Below, in pieces: positions 8,097 to 17,063 of a stretch of 64,000 bases of DNA. Origin of the DNA: Pseudotabrizicola sp051200875 (GTDB lineage: Bacteria; Pseudomonadota; Alphaproteobacteria; Rhodobacterales; Rhodobacteraceae); the NCBI RefSeq assembly GCF_051200875.1, contig NZ_CP195191.1, positions 3,844,001 to 3,908,000 of the forward strand. Reading direction: 5' to 3'. The position numbers and the translations under genes are program-made. The notes under the pieces are model-generated. The model searched no databases and was not told where the DNA came from. It worked only from the letters and a program-made list of their open reading frames with translations. How positions within the stretch are numbered: position 1 is the first letter of the stretch; the number at the start of each line of letters is the position of its first letter.

Positions 8097-9383
8097 ATGA
8101 CCAGAATTGCAGTGATCGGCGCCGGTATCACCGGCGTCACGACGGCCTCTAGCCTGATGGATCGGGGATATGAGGTCACGTTGTTTGACCGCAACCGCTA
8201 TGCGGCGATGCAGACCTCTTTCGCCAATGGCGGGCAGCTTTCGGCCTCGAACGCGGAAACTTGGAACCGTTGGGCCACCGTGTTCAAGGGCATGAAATGG
8301 ATGCTGACGCGGGGGGCACCGCTGTTGGTGAACCCAAAGCCAAGCTGGCACAAATACAGTTGGATGGCGGAATTCATCGGCGCGATCCCGCAGTACCGCA
8401 ACAATACGGTCGCAACCACACGCATGGCCATCGCCGCACGCGGACTGTTGAAGGAAAAAGCCGAGCGTCACGGGTTCGACTTCAACTGCGAAGACCGGGG
8501 CATCCTGCATATCTACACGGATAAGGCCGAATTCGATCACGCGACCAAAGTGAACGGACTGCTGGCCGAAGGCGGCCTGCAGCGTCGTGCGGTTTCGCCC
8601 GAAGAAGTGCGGCAGATTGAGCCGGCTTTGAGTGGTAAATTCCATGGCGGCTATTACACGGAAAGCGATTTCACTGGCGATATCCACCGCTATACCACCG
8701 GGCTGGCCAAGGCGATTGAGGCTGCTGGAGCGCAATTGCGTTTTGGCACCGATGTAGATGCGATCCGGCTGGAAGATGGCGGCGTGCAGATCACCTGGAG
8801 CCGCAACAACGAAAGCCAGACCGAACGCTTTGACGCGATTGTCATTTGTGCCGGAGTTGAAAGCCGTCGCATTGGTGCCTCGCTGGGCGACCGTGTGAAT
8901 GTCTATCCGGTCAAAGGCTATTCGATCACTGTCCGGCTGGATGATGAGGACAGCCAGCGGGCCGCGCCTTGGATCAGCCTCTTGGATGATGAGGCCAAGA
9001 TTGTGACCAGCCGTTTGGGCAAGGACCGGTTCCGCATTGCCGGTACGGCAGAGTTCAATGGCTATAACCTTGATATTCGCGATGATCGTATTCGGCCTTT
9101 GGTCAAATGGTGTGAGAGGTTTTTCCCCGGTGTCAGCACCGAACATGCGATCCCATGGGCCGGTTTGCGCCCGATGATGCCGAACATGATGCCAAAGGTG
9201 AAACAGGGGCGGCATTCCCGCGTGTTCTATAACACCGGCCACGGGCATCTGGGGTGGACCCTGTCTGCCGTGACGGCAGAGATGATTGCCGAAAAGGTTC
9301 ATGCCTCTGCGGTTGTAAACGGGGGCTCTGCCTTCCCCATTGGGCCATTGGGCGCCAAGCCCGTGCTGCGTGAGGTGGCGTGA
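8097..9383 (+). CDS. DadA-like FAD-dependent D-amino acid dehydrogenase, possibly glycine-oxidising
   Basis: This 428-residue DadA-family flavoprotein has an N-terminal dinucleotide fold IAVIGAGITGVTTASSL, the family motif SFANGGQLSASNAETWN, a central YYTESDFTGDIHRYTTGL and the C-terminal FAD segment NTGHGHLGWTLS. The ATG at 8097 has GGAGG upstream and follows the glycine riboswitch leader directly. It ends in a 1-bp overlap with bhcB. Described DadA enzymes oxidise D-amino acids and pass electrons to the respiratory chain. In this setting, conversion of glycine to glyoxylate plus ammonia would supply the second substrate of BhcC. That specificity is inference. D-alanine, sarcosine or a broader D-amino acid role remain alternatives. 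Confidence 0.85.
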   Translation: MTRIAVIGAGITGVTTASSLMDRGYEVTLFDRNRYAAMQTSFANGGQLSASNAETWNRWATVFKGMKWMLTRGAPLLVNPKPSWHKYSWMAEFIGAIPQYRNNTVATTRMAIAARGLLKEKAERHGFDFNCEDRGILHIYTDKAEFDHATKVNGLLAEGGLQRRAVSPEEVRQIEPALSGKFHGGYYTESDFTGDIHRYTTGLAKAIEAAGAQLRFGTDVDAIRLEDGGVQITWSRNNESQTERFDAIVICAGVESRRIGASLGDRVNVYPVKGYSITVRLDDEDSQRAAPWISLLDDEAKIVTSRLGKDRFRIAGTAEFNGYNLDIRDDRIRPLVKWCERFFPGVSTEHAIPWAGLRPMMPNMMPKVKQGRHSRVFYNTGHGHLGWTLSAVTAEMIAEKVHASAVVNGGSAFPIGPLGAKPVLREVA

Positions 9384-10336
9384 TGTATATTCCAACCTAT
9401 GACGACATGTTGGCCGCGCATGAGCGGATTGCGTCGCACATTCGCCGCACCCCGGTCCGTACGTCGGATTATCTGGATGATCTGACGGGTGCGCAGCTGT
9501 TCTTCAAATGCGAGAACTTTCAGGAACCGGGTGCCTTCAAGGTGCGTGGGGCTGCGAATGCGGTGTTTGGTCTTTCGGAAGACCAGGCCAAAAAGGGCGT
9601 GGCCACCCATTCCTCAGGTAATCACGCCTCTTGCCTGTCTTATGCGGCCATGTTGCGGGGCATTCCCTGCAATGTGGTGATGCCGCGCACTGCCCCGCAG
9701 GCGAAAAAGGACACGGTCCGCCGCTATGGTGGGGTGATCACGGAATGTGAGCCTTCGACCACCAGCCGCGAGGCGACCTTTGCCGAGGTGCAGGCCGCGA
9801 CAGGGGGTGATTTCGTCCACCCCTATAACGATCCGCGCGTGATCGCAGGGCAAGGCACCTGCTCGCGAGAGTTCATGGAGCAGACCGGGGGCCTGGATAT
9901 GGTCGTGGCGCCAATCGGCGGCGGCGGCATGATTTCAGGCACTTGCCTGACACTGTCCACGCTTGCGCCCGAAACCAAGGTCATCGCGGCCGAACCGGAG
10001 CAGGCTGACGACGCCTATCGCAGCTTCAAGGCCGGTTACATCATTGCCGATGACGCGCCTAAGACGATTGCCGATGGCCTTTTGGTGCCGCTGAAAGACC
10101 TGACGTGGCATTTCGTGTCGAACCATGTGTCCGAGATCTACACAGCGTCGGAAACCGAGATCGTCGATGCGATGAAGCTGATCTGGAAGCATCTGCGGAT
10201 CGTGATGGAGCCGTCTTCCGCGGTGCCCTTGGCCACGGTCCTGAAAAACCCTGATGCGTTCTGCGGAAAGCGCGTGGGGATCATCATCACTGGCGGAAAC
10301 GTCGATCTGGATAGATTGCCTTGGATGCAGGGCTGA
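9383..10336 (+). CDS. bhcB: beta-Hydroxyaspartate dehydratase (BhcB-like, PLP fold type II)
   Basis: This 317-residue PLP enzyme resembles Ser/Thr dehydratases, with the PLP lysine in EPGAFKVRGA, SSGNHASCLSY, the PLP phosphate loop IGGGGMISG, and ITGGNVDLDRL at the end. The overall sequence strongly resembles BhcB of the beta-hydroxyaspartate cycle (opening MYIPTYDDMLAAHERI; MPRTAPQAKKDTVRRYGG). BhcB converts (2R,3S)-beta-hydroxyaspartate to iminosuccinate. Its neighbours bhcC and bhcD confirm the assignment. The start ATG overlaps the stop of the FAD dehydrogenase by one base (TGATG). Confidence 0.92.
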   Translation: MYIPTYDDMLAAHERIASHIRRTPVRTSDYLDDLTGAQLFFKCENFQEPGAFKVRGAANAVFGLSEDQAKKGVATHSSGNHASCLSYAAMLRGIPCNVVMPRTAPQAKKDTVRRYGGVITECEPSTTSREATFAEVQAATGGDFVHPYNDPRVIAGQGTCSREFMEQTGGLDMVVAPIGGGGMISGTCLTLSTLAPETKVIAAEPEQADDAYRSFKAGYIIADDAPKTIADGLLVPLKDLTWHFVSNHVSEIYTASETEIVDAMKLIWKHLRIVMEPSSAVPLATVLKNPDAFCGKRVGIIITGGNVDLDRLPWMQG

Positions 10337-10351
10337 GAGAGGAATTTTGAA

Positions 10352-11515
10352 ATGAAAGACATGGTTGATTTCGACGCCTATGAGGTGGGTTTTGACATTC
10401 CGGCCAAGCCCGGCATGGATGCGGCCGATATTCAGACACCTGCGCTTGTGCTGGATCTGGATGCTTTGGAGCGCAACATCAAGAAGATGGGCGATTACGC
10501 CAAGGCCCATGGAATGCGGCATCGGGTGCATGGCAAGATGCACAAATCGGTGGATGTGGCCAAGTTGCAAGAGCGGCTGGGTGGCGCGATTGGCGTTTGC
10601 TGTCAAAAGGTTAGCGAGGCTGAGGTCTTTGCTCGTGGTGGCATCAAGGACGTTCTGGTGTCGAACCAAATCCGCGATCTGGCCAAGATTGACCGTCTGG
10701 CACGTCTGCCGAAACTGGGTGCGCGGATCATCGTTTGCGTTGACGATATCGACAACGTCGCTGATCTGTCGGCTGCGGCAGTCAAGCATGGCACGACCAT
10801 CGAATGCTTTATCGAGATGGATGTGGGCGCGGGCCGGTGTGGTGTGATCGGGGCCGATAAAGTGGTGACGATTGCCAAGGCGATTGATGCCGCTCCGGGA
10901 CTGAAATTCACCGGCATTCAGGCCTATCAGGGCGCCATGCAGCACATGGACAAGTACGAAGACCGCAAGGCTAAGCTGGAGGCCGCGATTGCCATGGTGT
11001 CCGAAGCGGTGGCCGCGCTGGAGGCTGTTGGGCTGAAGCCGGAGCTTGTCTCGGGCGGTGGCACGGGCAGCTATTACTTCGAGTCGAACTCGAATGTTTA
11101 CAATGAGTTGCAGTGTGGCTCCTATGCCTTCATGGATGCGGACTATGGCCGCATTCTGGACAAGGACGGCAAGCGGATTGACCAAGGAGAATGGGAAAAT
11201 GCCTTCTTTATCCTGACGCAGGTCATGAGCCACGCGAAGGCCGATAAGGCCATCTGCGATGCGGGTTTGAAGGCGCAGTCGGTGGACAGTGGCCTGCCCA
11301 CGATCTTTGGCCGCAGCGATGTAACTTATGTGAAATGCTCAGACGAACATGGTGTCATTGCCGACCCAGAGGGCGTTCTGAAGGTGGGTGAAAAGCTGCG
11401 TCTGGTTCCGGGGCATTGTGACCCGACCGCCAATGTCCATGACTGGTATGTCGGTGTTCGGGGCAGCAAGGTTGAGGTGGTCTGGCCCGTTTCGGCCCGT
11501 GGCCGCGCCTACTGA
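10352..11515 (+). CDS. bhcC: beta-Hydroxyaspartate aldolase (BhcC-like, D-threonine aldolase family)
   Basis: At 387 residues it matches the length I recall for Paracoccus D-3-hydroxyaspartate aldolase/BhcC. It has an N-terminal PLP TIM barrel with the Lys-bearing segment RVHGKMHKSVDV, IGVCCQKVSEAEVFARGG, MDVGAGRCGV, the glycine-rich VSGGGTGSYYFESNS, and C-terminal metal-binding residues in SDEHGV and RLVPGHCDPTANVHDW. It condenses glycine and glyoxylate to beta-hydroxyaspartate. It is 15 bp downstream of bhcB with an AGAGGA ribosome site. Here both substrates would derive from glycine, because no glyoxylate-producing pathway is encoded nearby except possibly the DadA-like enzyme. Confidence 0.93.
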   Translation: MKDMVDFDAYEVGFDIPAKPGMDAADIQTPALVLDLDALERNIKKMGDYAKAHGMRHRVHGKMHKSVDVAKLQERLGGAIGVCCQKVSEAEVFARGGIKDVLVSNQIRDLAKIDRLARLPKLGARIIVCVDDIDNVADLSAAAVKHGTTIECFIEMDVGAGRCGVIGADKVVTIAKAIDAAPGLKFTGIQAYQGAMQHMDKYEDRKAKLEAAIAMVSEAVAALEAVGLKPELVSGGGTGSYYFESNSNVYNELQCGSYAFMDADYGRILDKDGKRIDQGEWENAFFILTQVMSHAKADKAICDAGLKAQSVDSGLPTIFGRSDVTYVKCSDEHGVIADPEGVLKVGEKLRLVPGHCDPTANVHDWYVGVRGSKVEVVWPVSARGRAY

Positions 11516-11650
11516 TCGTCTTTGAAAAGCGGGCGGACAGGGGGAAAAACGACATGTCACCCCCTGTCTGCCATCCGTACACCCCCTGTACCCCCCCCCG
11601 GCGGATTTGCCCTGAGGCGAATGTGCGGGGTAGAAGGAAAGGATCACCCC

Positions 11651-12616
11651 ATGCTGATCGTCCCAGAAAACCGCATTGCAGAACTTGTCACCCCAGAGAT
11701 GGCATTTGCCGCAGTTGAGGCCGTGTTTGCCGCCATGGCGCGGGGCGAGGCGCGGAACTTTCCTGTCGTGCGTGAGGCGCTGGGCCATGAGGATGCGCTT
11801 TATGGGTTTAAGGGCGGCTTTGATCGCTCGGGCCAGCATCTGGGGTTAAAGGCCGGGGGATACTGGCCGCATAACCTTGAACGGCGGGGGTTGATCAATC
11901 ACCAGTCCACGGTGTTCCTGTTTGACCCTGATACCGGCAAGCCCACCGCGATGGTGGGGGGCAATCTGCTGACCGCGCTGCGCACGGCGGCGGCGAGTTC
12001 GGTGTCGATCAAATACCTCGCGCGGCCTGACGCCAAGGTTTTGGGCATGGTAGGGGCAGGCCATCAAGCAACGTTCCAGTTGCGGGCGGCGCTGCAGCAA
12101 CGGCAGTTTGAAAAGGTGATCGGCTGGAATTACCACCCCGAGATGCTGCCCAATATCGCCAAGGTCGCCGAAGGGGCGGGGGTGCCGTTCGAAGCTGTGT
12201 CGTTGGATGGGATGCGTGCGGCGGATGTGATTATCACGATCACCTCGGCCTTTGCGCCCAGCCTGATGGCGGCGCATGTCAGCCCCGGCACCCATCTGGC
12301 CTGCATGGGAACGGATACGGTTGGCAAGCAAGAGGTGGAGGCCGCGTTGGTGGCGGGTGCCACGGTGTTCACGGATGAAATTGCGCAATCGGTCAGTATT
12401 GGCGAGGCGCAGCATGCGGTGAAAGCGGGGCTTTTGTCGGGCGGGCAGATCAACCCCATCGGGGCTGTGATCAACGGGGCGCATCCGGGGCGGTCCAGCG
12501 CGGAAGAGATTACGCTATTTGATGGCACTGGGGTCGGCCTGCAGGACCTTGCCGTGGCGGCGGCCATTGTCGATCTGGCAGTGGAAAAGGGTATTGCTGT
12601 CAAAGTGGACTTCTAA
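11651..12616 (+). CDS. bhcD: Iminosuccinate reductase (BhcD-like, ornithine cyclodeaminase/mu-crystallin family)
   Basis: This 321-residue protein has the OCD/mu-crystallin fold: GGNLLTALRTAAASSVSIKYLARPDAKVLGMVGAGHQA carries the substrate Arg region and the NAD(P) Rossmann motif GAGHQA, followed by CMGTDTVGKQEVE and FDGTGVGLQDLAVA. Start at 11651 is chosen because AAGGA lies 7 bp upstream and homologues begin MLIV; the 135-bp gap after bhcC is otherwise empty. BhcD reduces iminosuccinate to L-aspartate. It is the last gene before a strong terminator, so the riboswitch transcript covers exactly FAD dehydrogenase-bhcBCD. Confidence 0.92.
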   Translation: MLIVPENRIAELVTPEMAFAAVEAVFAAMARGEARNFPVVREALGHEDALYGFKGGFDRSGQHLGLKAGGYWPHNLERRGLINHQSTVFLFDPDTGKPTAMVGGNLLTALRTAAASSVSIKYLARPDAKVLGMVGAGHQATFQLRAALQQRQFEKVIGWNYHPEMLPNIAKVAEGAGVPFEAVSLDGMRAADVIITITSAFAPSLMAAHVSPGTHLACMGTDTVGKQEVEAALVAGATVFTDEIAQSVSIGEAQHAVKAGLLSGGQINPIGAVINGAHPGRSSAEEITLFDGTGVGLQDLAVAAAIVDLAVEKGIAVKVDF

Positions 12617-12644
12617 GGCAGCCATCTGGAATTATTGATCTTTT

Positions 12645-12677
12645 ACGCCGTCCCGACGTCTGTTGGGGCGGCGTTTT
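12645..12677 (+). terminator. Rho-independent terminator after bhcD
   Basis: ACGCCGTCCC and GGGGCGGCGT form a 10-bp stem around a 10-nt loop and are followed by TTTT. It lies 28 bp past the bhcD stop and separates the riboswitch unit from the catB-ben unit. Confidence 0.8.
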
Positions 12678-12722
12678 CATTTGGGCGTGGCGGAGGGTGA
12701 AGCAGCGGGACTGTCATGAAAT

Positions 12723-12738
12723 GGTATCACCCGAGACC
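12723..12738. promoter_or_regulatory. Operator candidate GGTAT-N6-A(G)ACC, copy 2
   Basis: GGTAT CACCCG AGACC has one mismatch to the inverted repeat found perfectly at 7340, 25202 and 25281. It lies between the bhcD terminator and catB, so it probably governs the catB-benABCD-liv transcript. It also argues that translation of catB starts downstream of here rather than at the in-frame ATG at 12721. Confidence 0.5.
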
Positions 12739-12804
12739 CTGCCAATCATCGACAGAATCCACATGAAACGGGCAATTTCAGGTTCAAGAAAACCAGAAGA
12801 TGCG

Positions 12805-13962
12805 GTGAGCCAAGTGACCAAAATCGACCAGATCGAGACCCTGATCCTCGATATCCCAACCATCCGGGGGCATGTGCTGTCGATGGCCACGATGCGGACC
12901 CAGACGGCCGTTCTGGTTCGGGTTCGCTTTGCGGATGGATCGGAAGGGATTGGCGAGGGCACGACGATTGGTGGCCTGAGCTATGGCGCGGAAAGCCCAG
13001 AAAGCATCAAATCGGCGATTGATACCTATATCACCCCGGCGCTGGTTGGCCGGAATGGCGATGATGTGAACGGTGCGATCCAGTTGGTCGACAAGCTGGT
13101 CAAGGGCAACCGGATTGCCAAGGCGGCTGTGGAGATCGCGCTTTGGGATGGTCTGGGCAAGCGGCTGGGTGTTTCGGTCGCGCAACTGTTCGGTGGCGCG
13201 GTGCACGAGCGGCTGCCGGTGGCCTGGACCTTGGCCTCGGGTAATTCGGAGACGGACATTGCCGAGGCATTGCAGATGATCGAAACGCGCCGCCACAACA
13301 TCTTCAAGCTGAAGATCGGCAAGCGCGATGTGAAGGATGACGTGGCCCATGTGGCGCGGATCAAGCAGGCCGTTGGTGATGCCGCCAGTGTGCGGGTGGA
13401 TGTAAATACCGCTTGGTCTTTGCAGGATGCGCGTTGGGGGCTGAAGGGTCTGCAAGATGCCGGTTGTGAGCTGGTCGAACAGCCGGTGCCCGCACGCTAT
13501 CGCCGGGCGATGGCGGAACTGGCCGCGGGCTATGAGATTGCCGTGATGGCCGATGAGGCGCTGAACGGGCCAGAGGATGCGCTGGAAGTGGCGTCATCCA
13601 AGGCGGCGGATGTCTTTGCGGTCAAGGTTGCGCAGTCTGGGGGCCTGAAGCGGGCGTCCGAGGTGATCGCCATCGCGCAGGCGGCGGGGCTGGGCCTTTA
13701 TGGCGGCACGATGCTGGAAACCGGTCTGGGCACGGCGGCGGCGCTGCAATTGTTCGCAACCATCGAACGGCTGGACTGGGGGACCGAGTTCTTTGGCCCG
13801 CTGCTCTTGACCGACGAAATTCTGGCCAACCCGATCGCCTATCGCGATTTCTGTGTGGAAATCCCGAAGGGCGTGGGCATTGGCGCCACGCTGGATGCCG
13901 ACAAGATCGCCTTTTTCCGCCGCGATGGCGGACGGACTTTGAAAGCTGTCGCCGGGGCATAA
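12805..13962 (+). CDS. catB: Muconate cycloisomerase
   Basis: This enolase-superfamily enzyme converts cis,cis-muconate to muconolactone. Family features are the capping domain IRGHVLSMATM, the catalytic-Lys region FKLKIGKRD, metal ligands in VRVDVN, CELVEQPV and VMADEAL, the second Lys in FAVKVAQSGG, and YGGTMLETGLGTAAALQLFAT, which is CatB-like. I prefer the GTG at 12805 (385 residues) because homologues have only a few residues before IDQIETLILDIPT. In-frame ATGs at 12763 and 12721 would add unsupported N-termini. It is the first gene of the benzoate operon, 69 bp before benA. Confidence 0.88.
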   Translation: MSQVTKIDQIETLILDIPTIRGHVLSMATMRTQTAVLVRVRFADGSEGIGEGTTIGGLSYGAESPESIKSAIDTYITPALVGRNGDDVNGAIQLVDKLVKGNRIAKAAVEIALWDGLGKRLGVSVAQLFGGAVHERLPVAWTLASGNSETDIAEALQMIETRRHNIFKLKIGKRDVKDDVAHVARIKQAVGDAASVRVDVNTAWSLQDARWGLKGLQDAGCELVEQPVPARYRRAMAELAAGYEIAVMADEALNGPEDALEVASSKAADVFAVKVAQSGGLKRASEVIAIAQAAGLGLYGGTMLETGLGTAAALQLFATIERLDWGTEFFGPLLLTDEILANPIAYRDFCVEIPKGVGIGATLDADKIAFFRRDGGRTLKAVAGA

Positions 13963-14031
13963 CGCCAGGCGCACACCGTAACCCGCCACGGCGCAGGAGG
14001 ATGCGCCACGGCTGTCAGGAGGAGGACCAAC

Positions 14032-15423
14032 ATGTTCACCCAACCCATTCTCGATGCTTTCGAGCAGCGTCTGAGCGGCGCGATTCAGGACGATCCGGAA
14101 AACGGTGTGTTCCGCTGCCGCCGGGATATCTTTACCGATGAAGCCCTGTTCGAATTGGAGATGAAGCACATCTTCGAGGGCAACTGGATCTATATGGCGC
14201 ATGAAAGCCAGATCCCGAATATCGGCGATTATTTCACCCTGCACATGGGCCGGACCCCCGTCGTCATCACCCGCGACAAGGACGGTCAGCTGAACGCGCT
14301 GATCAACGCCTGTTCGCACCGTGGTGCGCAGCTGTGCCGGTTCAAGCGTCGCAACCAGAAGACCTTTACCTGCCCCTTCCACGGCTGGACCTTTTCCAAC
14401 ACCGGGAAGCTTTTGAAGGTGAAAGACCCGAATGGCGCGGGCTATCCTGAGCAGTTCAACAAGGATGGCAGCCATGACCTGACCAAGGTTGCCCGCTTTG
14501 AGAACTATCGCGGTTTCCTGTTCGGGTCGCTGAGTGCAGATGTCCCGCCGCTGAAGGAATATCTGGGCGAGGCCTGCAAGATGATCGACATGATTGTCGA
14601 TCAGGCTGATGAGGGTCTGGAGGTTCTGCGTGGGTCTTCGACCTATACCTATGACGGCAACTGGAAGCTGCAGGCAGAAAACGGCGCAGATGGCTATCAC
14701 GTCTCGGCTGTGCATTGGAACTATGTCGCAACCACGGCGCACCGCACCGATGATGGCAAGGAAGACCAGATCAAGGCCACCGACGCCAGCAAGTGGAACA
14801 AGCAGCGCGGCGGTTTCCATGCCTATGACAACGGGCACATTCTGCTGTGGACGCAGTGGGCTGACCCGACCAACCGCCCGAACTATCCGCGTCTGGCGGA
14901 ATGGACGGAAAAGTACGGCAAGACCAAAGCCGACTGGATGGTGGGCGTGCTGCGCAACCTGTGCCTTTACCCCAACGTTTTCCTGATGGACCAGTTTTCC
15001 AGCCAGATCCGGGTGTTCCGCCCGATTAGCGTGGATAAGACCGAAGTCACCATCTATTGCATCGCTCCGAAGGGCGAGAGCCAAGAAGCCCGCACCCGCC
15101 GCATCCGCCAGTATGAGGATTTCTTCAACGCTTCTGGCATGGCGACGCCGGATGATACCGAGGAATTCCGTGCCACCCAGCGCGGCTATGCAGGTGCTGC
15201 CCACGCCCAGTGGAACGACCTGACCCGTGGGGCGACCCAGTGGATCAAGGGGCCGGATGCCGACGCGAAAGAGTTGGGGATCAACCCGGTTCTGTCGGGC
15301 GCGCGGACCGAGGATGAGGGCCTGTTCGTGATCCAGCACAGCAACTGGTCGCAACGCATGGGCGCGGCGATTGCCAAGGAACGTCAAACCGCGCCTGCCG
15401 CTGTGCAGACCGCTGCCGAGTGA
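14032..15423 (+). CDS. benA: Benzoate 1,2-dioxygenase, large (alpha) subunit
   Basis: This 463-residue Rieske non-haem iron oxygenase alpha subunit has a Rieske C-x-H and C-x2-H pair in INACSHRGAQLC and FTCPFHGWTF (about residues 93-118). The mononuclear iron histidines are in ENGADGYHVSAVHWNY. Length and the opening (DAFEQRLSGAIQDDPENGVFRCRRDIF) fit BenA/XylX. It converts benzoate plus O2 to the cis-1,2-dihydrodiol with BenB and BenC. A strong ribosome site (CAGGAGGAGG) precedes the ATG. Substituted benzoates or anthranilate-like substrates cannot be excluded from sequence alone. Confidence 0.94.
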   Translation: MFTQPILDAFEQRLSGAIQDDPENGVFRCRRDIFTDEALFELEMKHIFEGNWIYMAHESQIPNIGDYFTLHMGRTPVVITRDKDGQLNALINACSHRGAQLCRFKRRNQKTFTCPFHGWTFSNTGKLLKVKDPNGAGYPEQFNKDGSHDLTKVARFENYRGFLFGSLSADVPPLKEYLGEACKMIDMIVDQADEGLEVLRGSSTYTYDGNWKLQAENGADGYHVSAVHWNYVATTAHRTDDGKEDQIKATDASKWNKQRGGFHAYDNGHILLWTQWADPTNRPNYPRLAEWTEKYGKTKADWMVGVLRNLCLYPNVFLMDQFSSQIRVFRPISVDKTEVTIYCIAPKGESQEARTRRIRQYEDFFNASGMATPDDTEEFRATQRGYAGAAHAQWNDLTRGATQWIKGPDADAKELGINPVLSGARTEDEGLFVIQHSNWSQRMGAAIAKERQTAPAAVQTAAE

Positions 15424-15440
15424 TTGGGGAGGAAATGGAC

Positions 15441-15965
15441 ATGACGACGACAACCCTTGAACGCCCCGCCACGCAGTCGATGACCTTTGACGCGCTTCAG
15501 GCCTTTCTTTACGCCGAGGCCCGCGCTCTGGATGATCGCCACTGGGATACCTGGCTTTCGTTTTACCACAAGGACTGCCCGTTCTGGATGCCGGCCTGGG
15601 ATGACTATGACACCCTGACCGAAGACCCGGCTAACGAGATGTCCTTGATGTATTACCCCAACAAGCAGGGGATCGAGGACCGCGTGTTCCGCATCAAGAC
15701 CGACCGTTCGTCGGCCACCTCGCTGCCGGAACCGCGCACCAACCACAACCTGTCGAATATCGAGGTGGTGAGCCGTGACGGGTCGGAACTGAAGGTCCGG
15801 TTCAACTGGCACACGCTGAGCTATCGCTATGGCGATACCGACCAGCACTGGGGAACCTCTTTCTACACGATCGATACCAGCGGGCCGAAGCCCCTGATCA
15901 CCAACAAGAAAGTGGTTCTGAAGAACGATCATATCCACCACGTGATCGACGTCTATCACATCTGA
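15441..15965 (+). CDS. benB: Benzoate 1,2-dioxygenase, small (beta) subunit
   Basis: This 174-residue beta subunit of the aromatic-ring-hydroxylating oxygenase has the cystatin-like fold. Typical segments are EARALDDRHWDTWLSFYHKDCPFWMPAW, NEMSLMYYPNKQGIEDRVFRI and PRTNHNLSNIEV. The ATG at 15441 is chosen because GGGGAGGA ends 7 bp upstream; the ATG at 15435 would be too close. It has a structural role in the alpha3-beta3 oxygenase. It is 17 bp downstream of benA, consistent with translational coupling. Confidence 0.93.
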   Translation: MTTTTLERPATQSMTFDALQAFLYAEARALDDRHWDTWLSFYHKDCPFWMPAWDDYDTLTEDPANEMSLMYYPNKQGIEDRVFRIKTDRSSATSLPEPRTNHNLSNIEVVSRDGSELKVRFNWHTLSYRYGDTDQHWGTSFYTIDTSGPKPLITNKKVVLKNDHIHHVIDVYHI

Positions 15966-16040
15966 TCCGGGCCTATCCGGGAGGGAAACAGCCCCCGCGC
16001 GCCCCGTATCCGGGGAGCGCGGCCAAGGGAGGAGCATGCC

Positions 16041-17063
16041 ATGACGACCTTTAATATCGCCCTGAATTTTGAGGATGGCGTGACCCGCGTCATCCAATGC
16101 GACGACGACGAAAAGGTCACGGATGCGGCCTTTCGCCAGAAGATCAACCTGCCGATGGATTGCCGCGATGGCGTCTGCGGCACCTGCAAGTGCTTTGTCG
16201 AGAAGGGCAAGTATCAGCTTGAATTCTTCATGGACGAATCCTTGACCGAGGATGAGGCTGCCGAGGGCTTTGCCCTGACCTGCCAGATGATCCCCGAGGA
16301 AGATTGCGTGGTGCGGGTTCCGGCGTCATCGGCCATCTGCAAGACCGCGCCCGAGGCGGTTGCGGCCGAAGTCGTGGGCGTGGACCGGCTGTCGGAGACA
16401 TCTTTCGGGTTGCGGGTGAAACTGGCCAAGCCCATCGGGTTTCTGCCGGGGCAATATGTGAACCTGACGGTTCCGGGCACGGATCGGCATCGGTCCTATT
16501 CCTTCTCGTCCGCCCCCGGCGCGACGGAGGCGAGCTTTCTGATCCGCAACCTGCCGGGTGGAGTGATGAGCACGTATCTGTCCGACCGCGCAAAGGCCGG
16601 TGATGCCCTGACCGCGACGGGGCCGATGGGGGCGTTTTATCTGCGGCCGATGGAGCGTGCGCAGCTTTGGCTGGCGGGTGGCACCGGTTTGGCGCCGTTC
16701 CTGTCGATGCTGGAGCAGGTGGCGGAAACGGGGTCGGATCATCCGATCACGTTGTACTATGCCGTGACCCGCGCCGCCGATCTGGTGGAATTGGACCGCG
16801 TGCAGGCTTTGGCTGACCGGATTGGCAATGTGACGGTGATCACGGTTCTGGCCGCTGCCGACGAGGCGCATGACCGCAAGGGGTTTGTCACCGACCATGT
16901 CTCGGCCAGCGATCTAAATGGTGGGGATTGTGATGTTTACCTGTGCGGTCCGCCGCCCATGGTGGATGCCGTGCGCGCGCATTTTGGCAAGCTGGGGGTA
17001 GAGCCCGCGAATTTCTACTATGAGAAATTCAACCCGACCGAAGAAAAGGCAGAAGCCGCATGA
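16041..17063 (+). CDS. benC: Benzoate 1,2-dioxygenase electron-transfer component (reductase)
   Basis: This 340-residue fusion begins with a plant-type [2Fe-2S] ferredoxin domain with cysteines in CRDGVCGTCKCF and later CQM. A ferredoxin-NADP reductase-type FAD domain follows (GQYVNLTVPG, RSYSFSSAPG) and then an NAD domain (WLAGGTGLAPFLSML, ending DVYLCGPPPMVDAV). It passes electrons from NADH to BenAB. Domain order matches the class IB BenC/XylZ. Its stop overlaps the benD start by 4 bp. Confidence 0.94.
   Translation: MTTFNIALNFEDGVTRVIQCDDDEKVTDAAFRQKINLPMDCRDGVCGTCKCFVEKGKYQLEFFMDESLTEDEAAEGFALTCQMIPEEDCVVRVPASSAICKTAPEAVAAEVVGVDRLSETSFGLRVKLAKPIGFLPGQYVNLTVPGTDRHRSYSFSSAPGATEASFLIRNLPGGVMSTYLSDRAKAGDALTATGPMGAFYLRPMERAQLWLAGGTGLAPFLSMLEQVAETGSDHPITLYYAVTRAADLVELDRVQALADRIGNVTVITVLAAADEAHDRKGFVTDHVSASDLNGGDCDVYLCGPPPMVDAVRAHFGKLGVEPANFYYEKFNPTEEKAEAA

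Noticed and set aside
8097..12616. Complete beta-hydroxyaspartate cycle
   Set aside because: bhcA is not in the window and no aminotransferase of that type is present, so only BhcBCD can be claimed.
12697..12804. Longer N-terminus for CatB from in-frame ATGs at 12721 or 12763
   Set aside because: The first lies on the operator-like repeat and homologues lack such an extension; GTG 12805 gives the usual start.
13594..15453. Long reverse-strand open frame opposite benA/catB (over 600 codons)
   Set aside because: It is the GC-rich shadow of benA and catB, with no family resemblance or ribosome site. Similar long shadows opposite bhcC (9935-11233), livK (17833-19152) and hisD (62338-63705) were rejected for the same reason.
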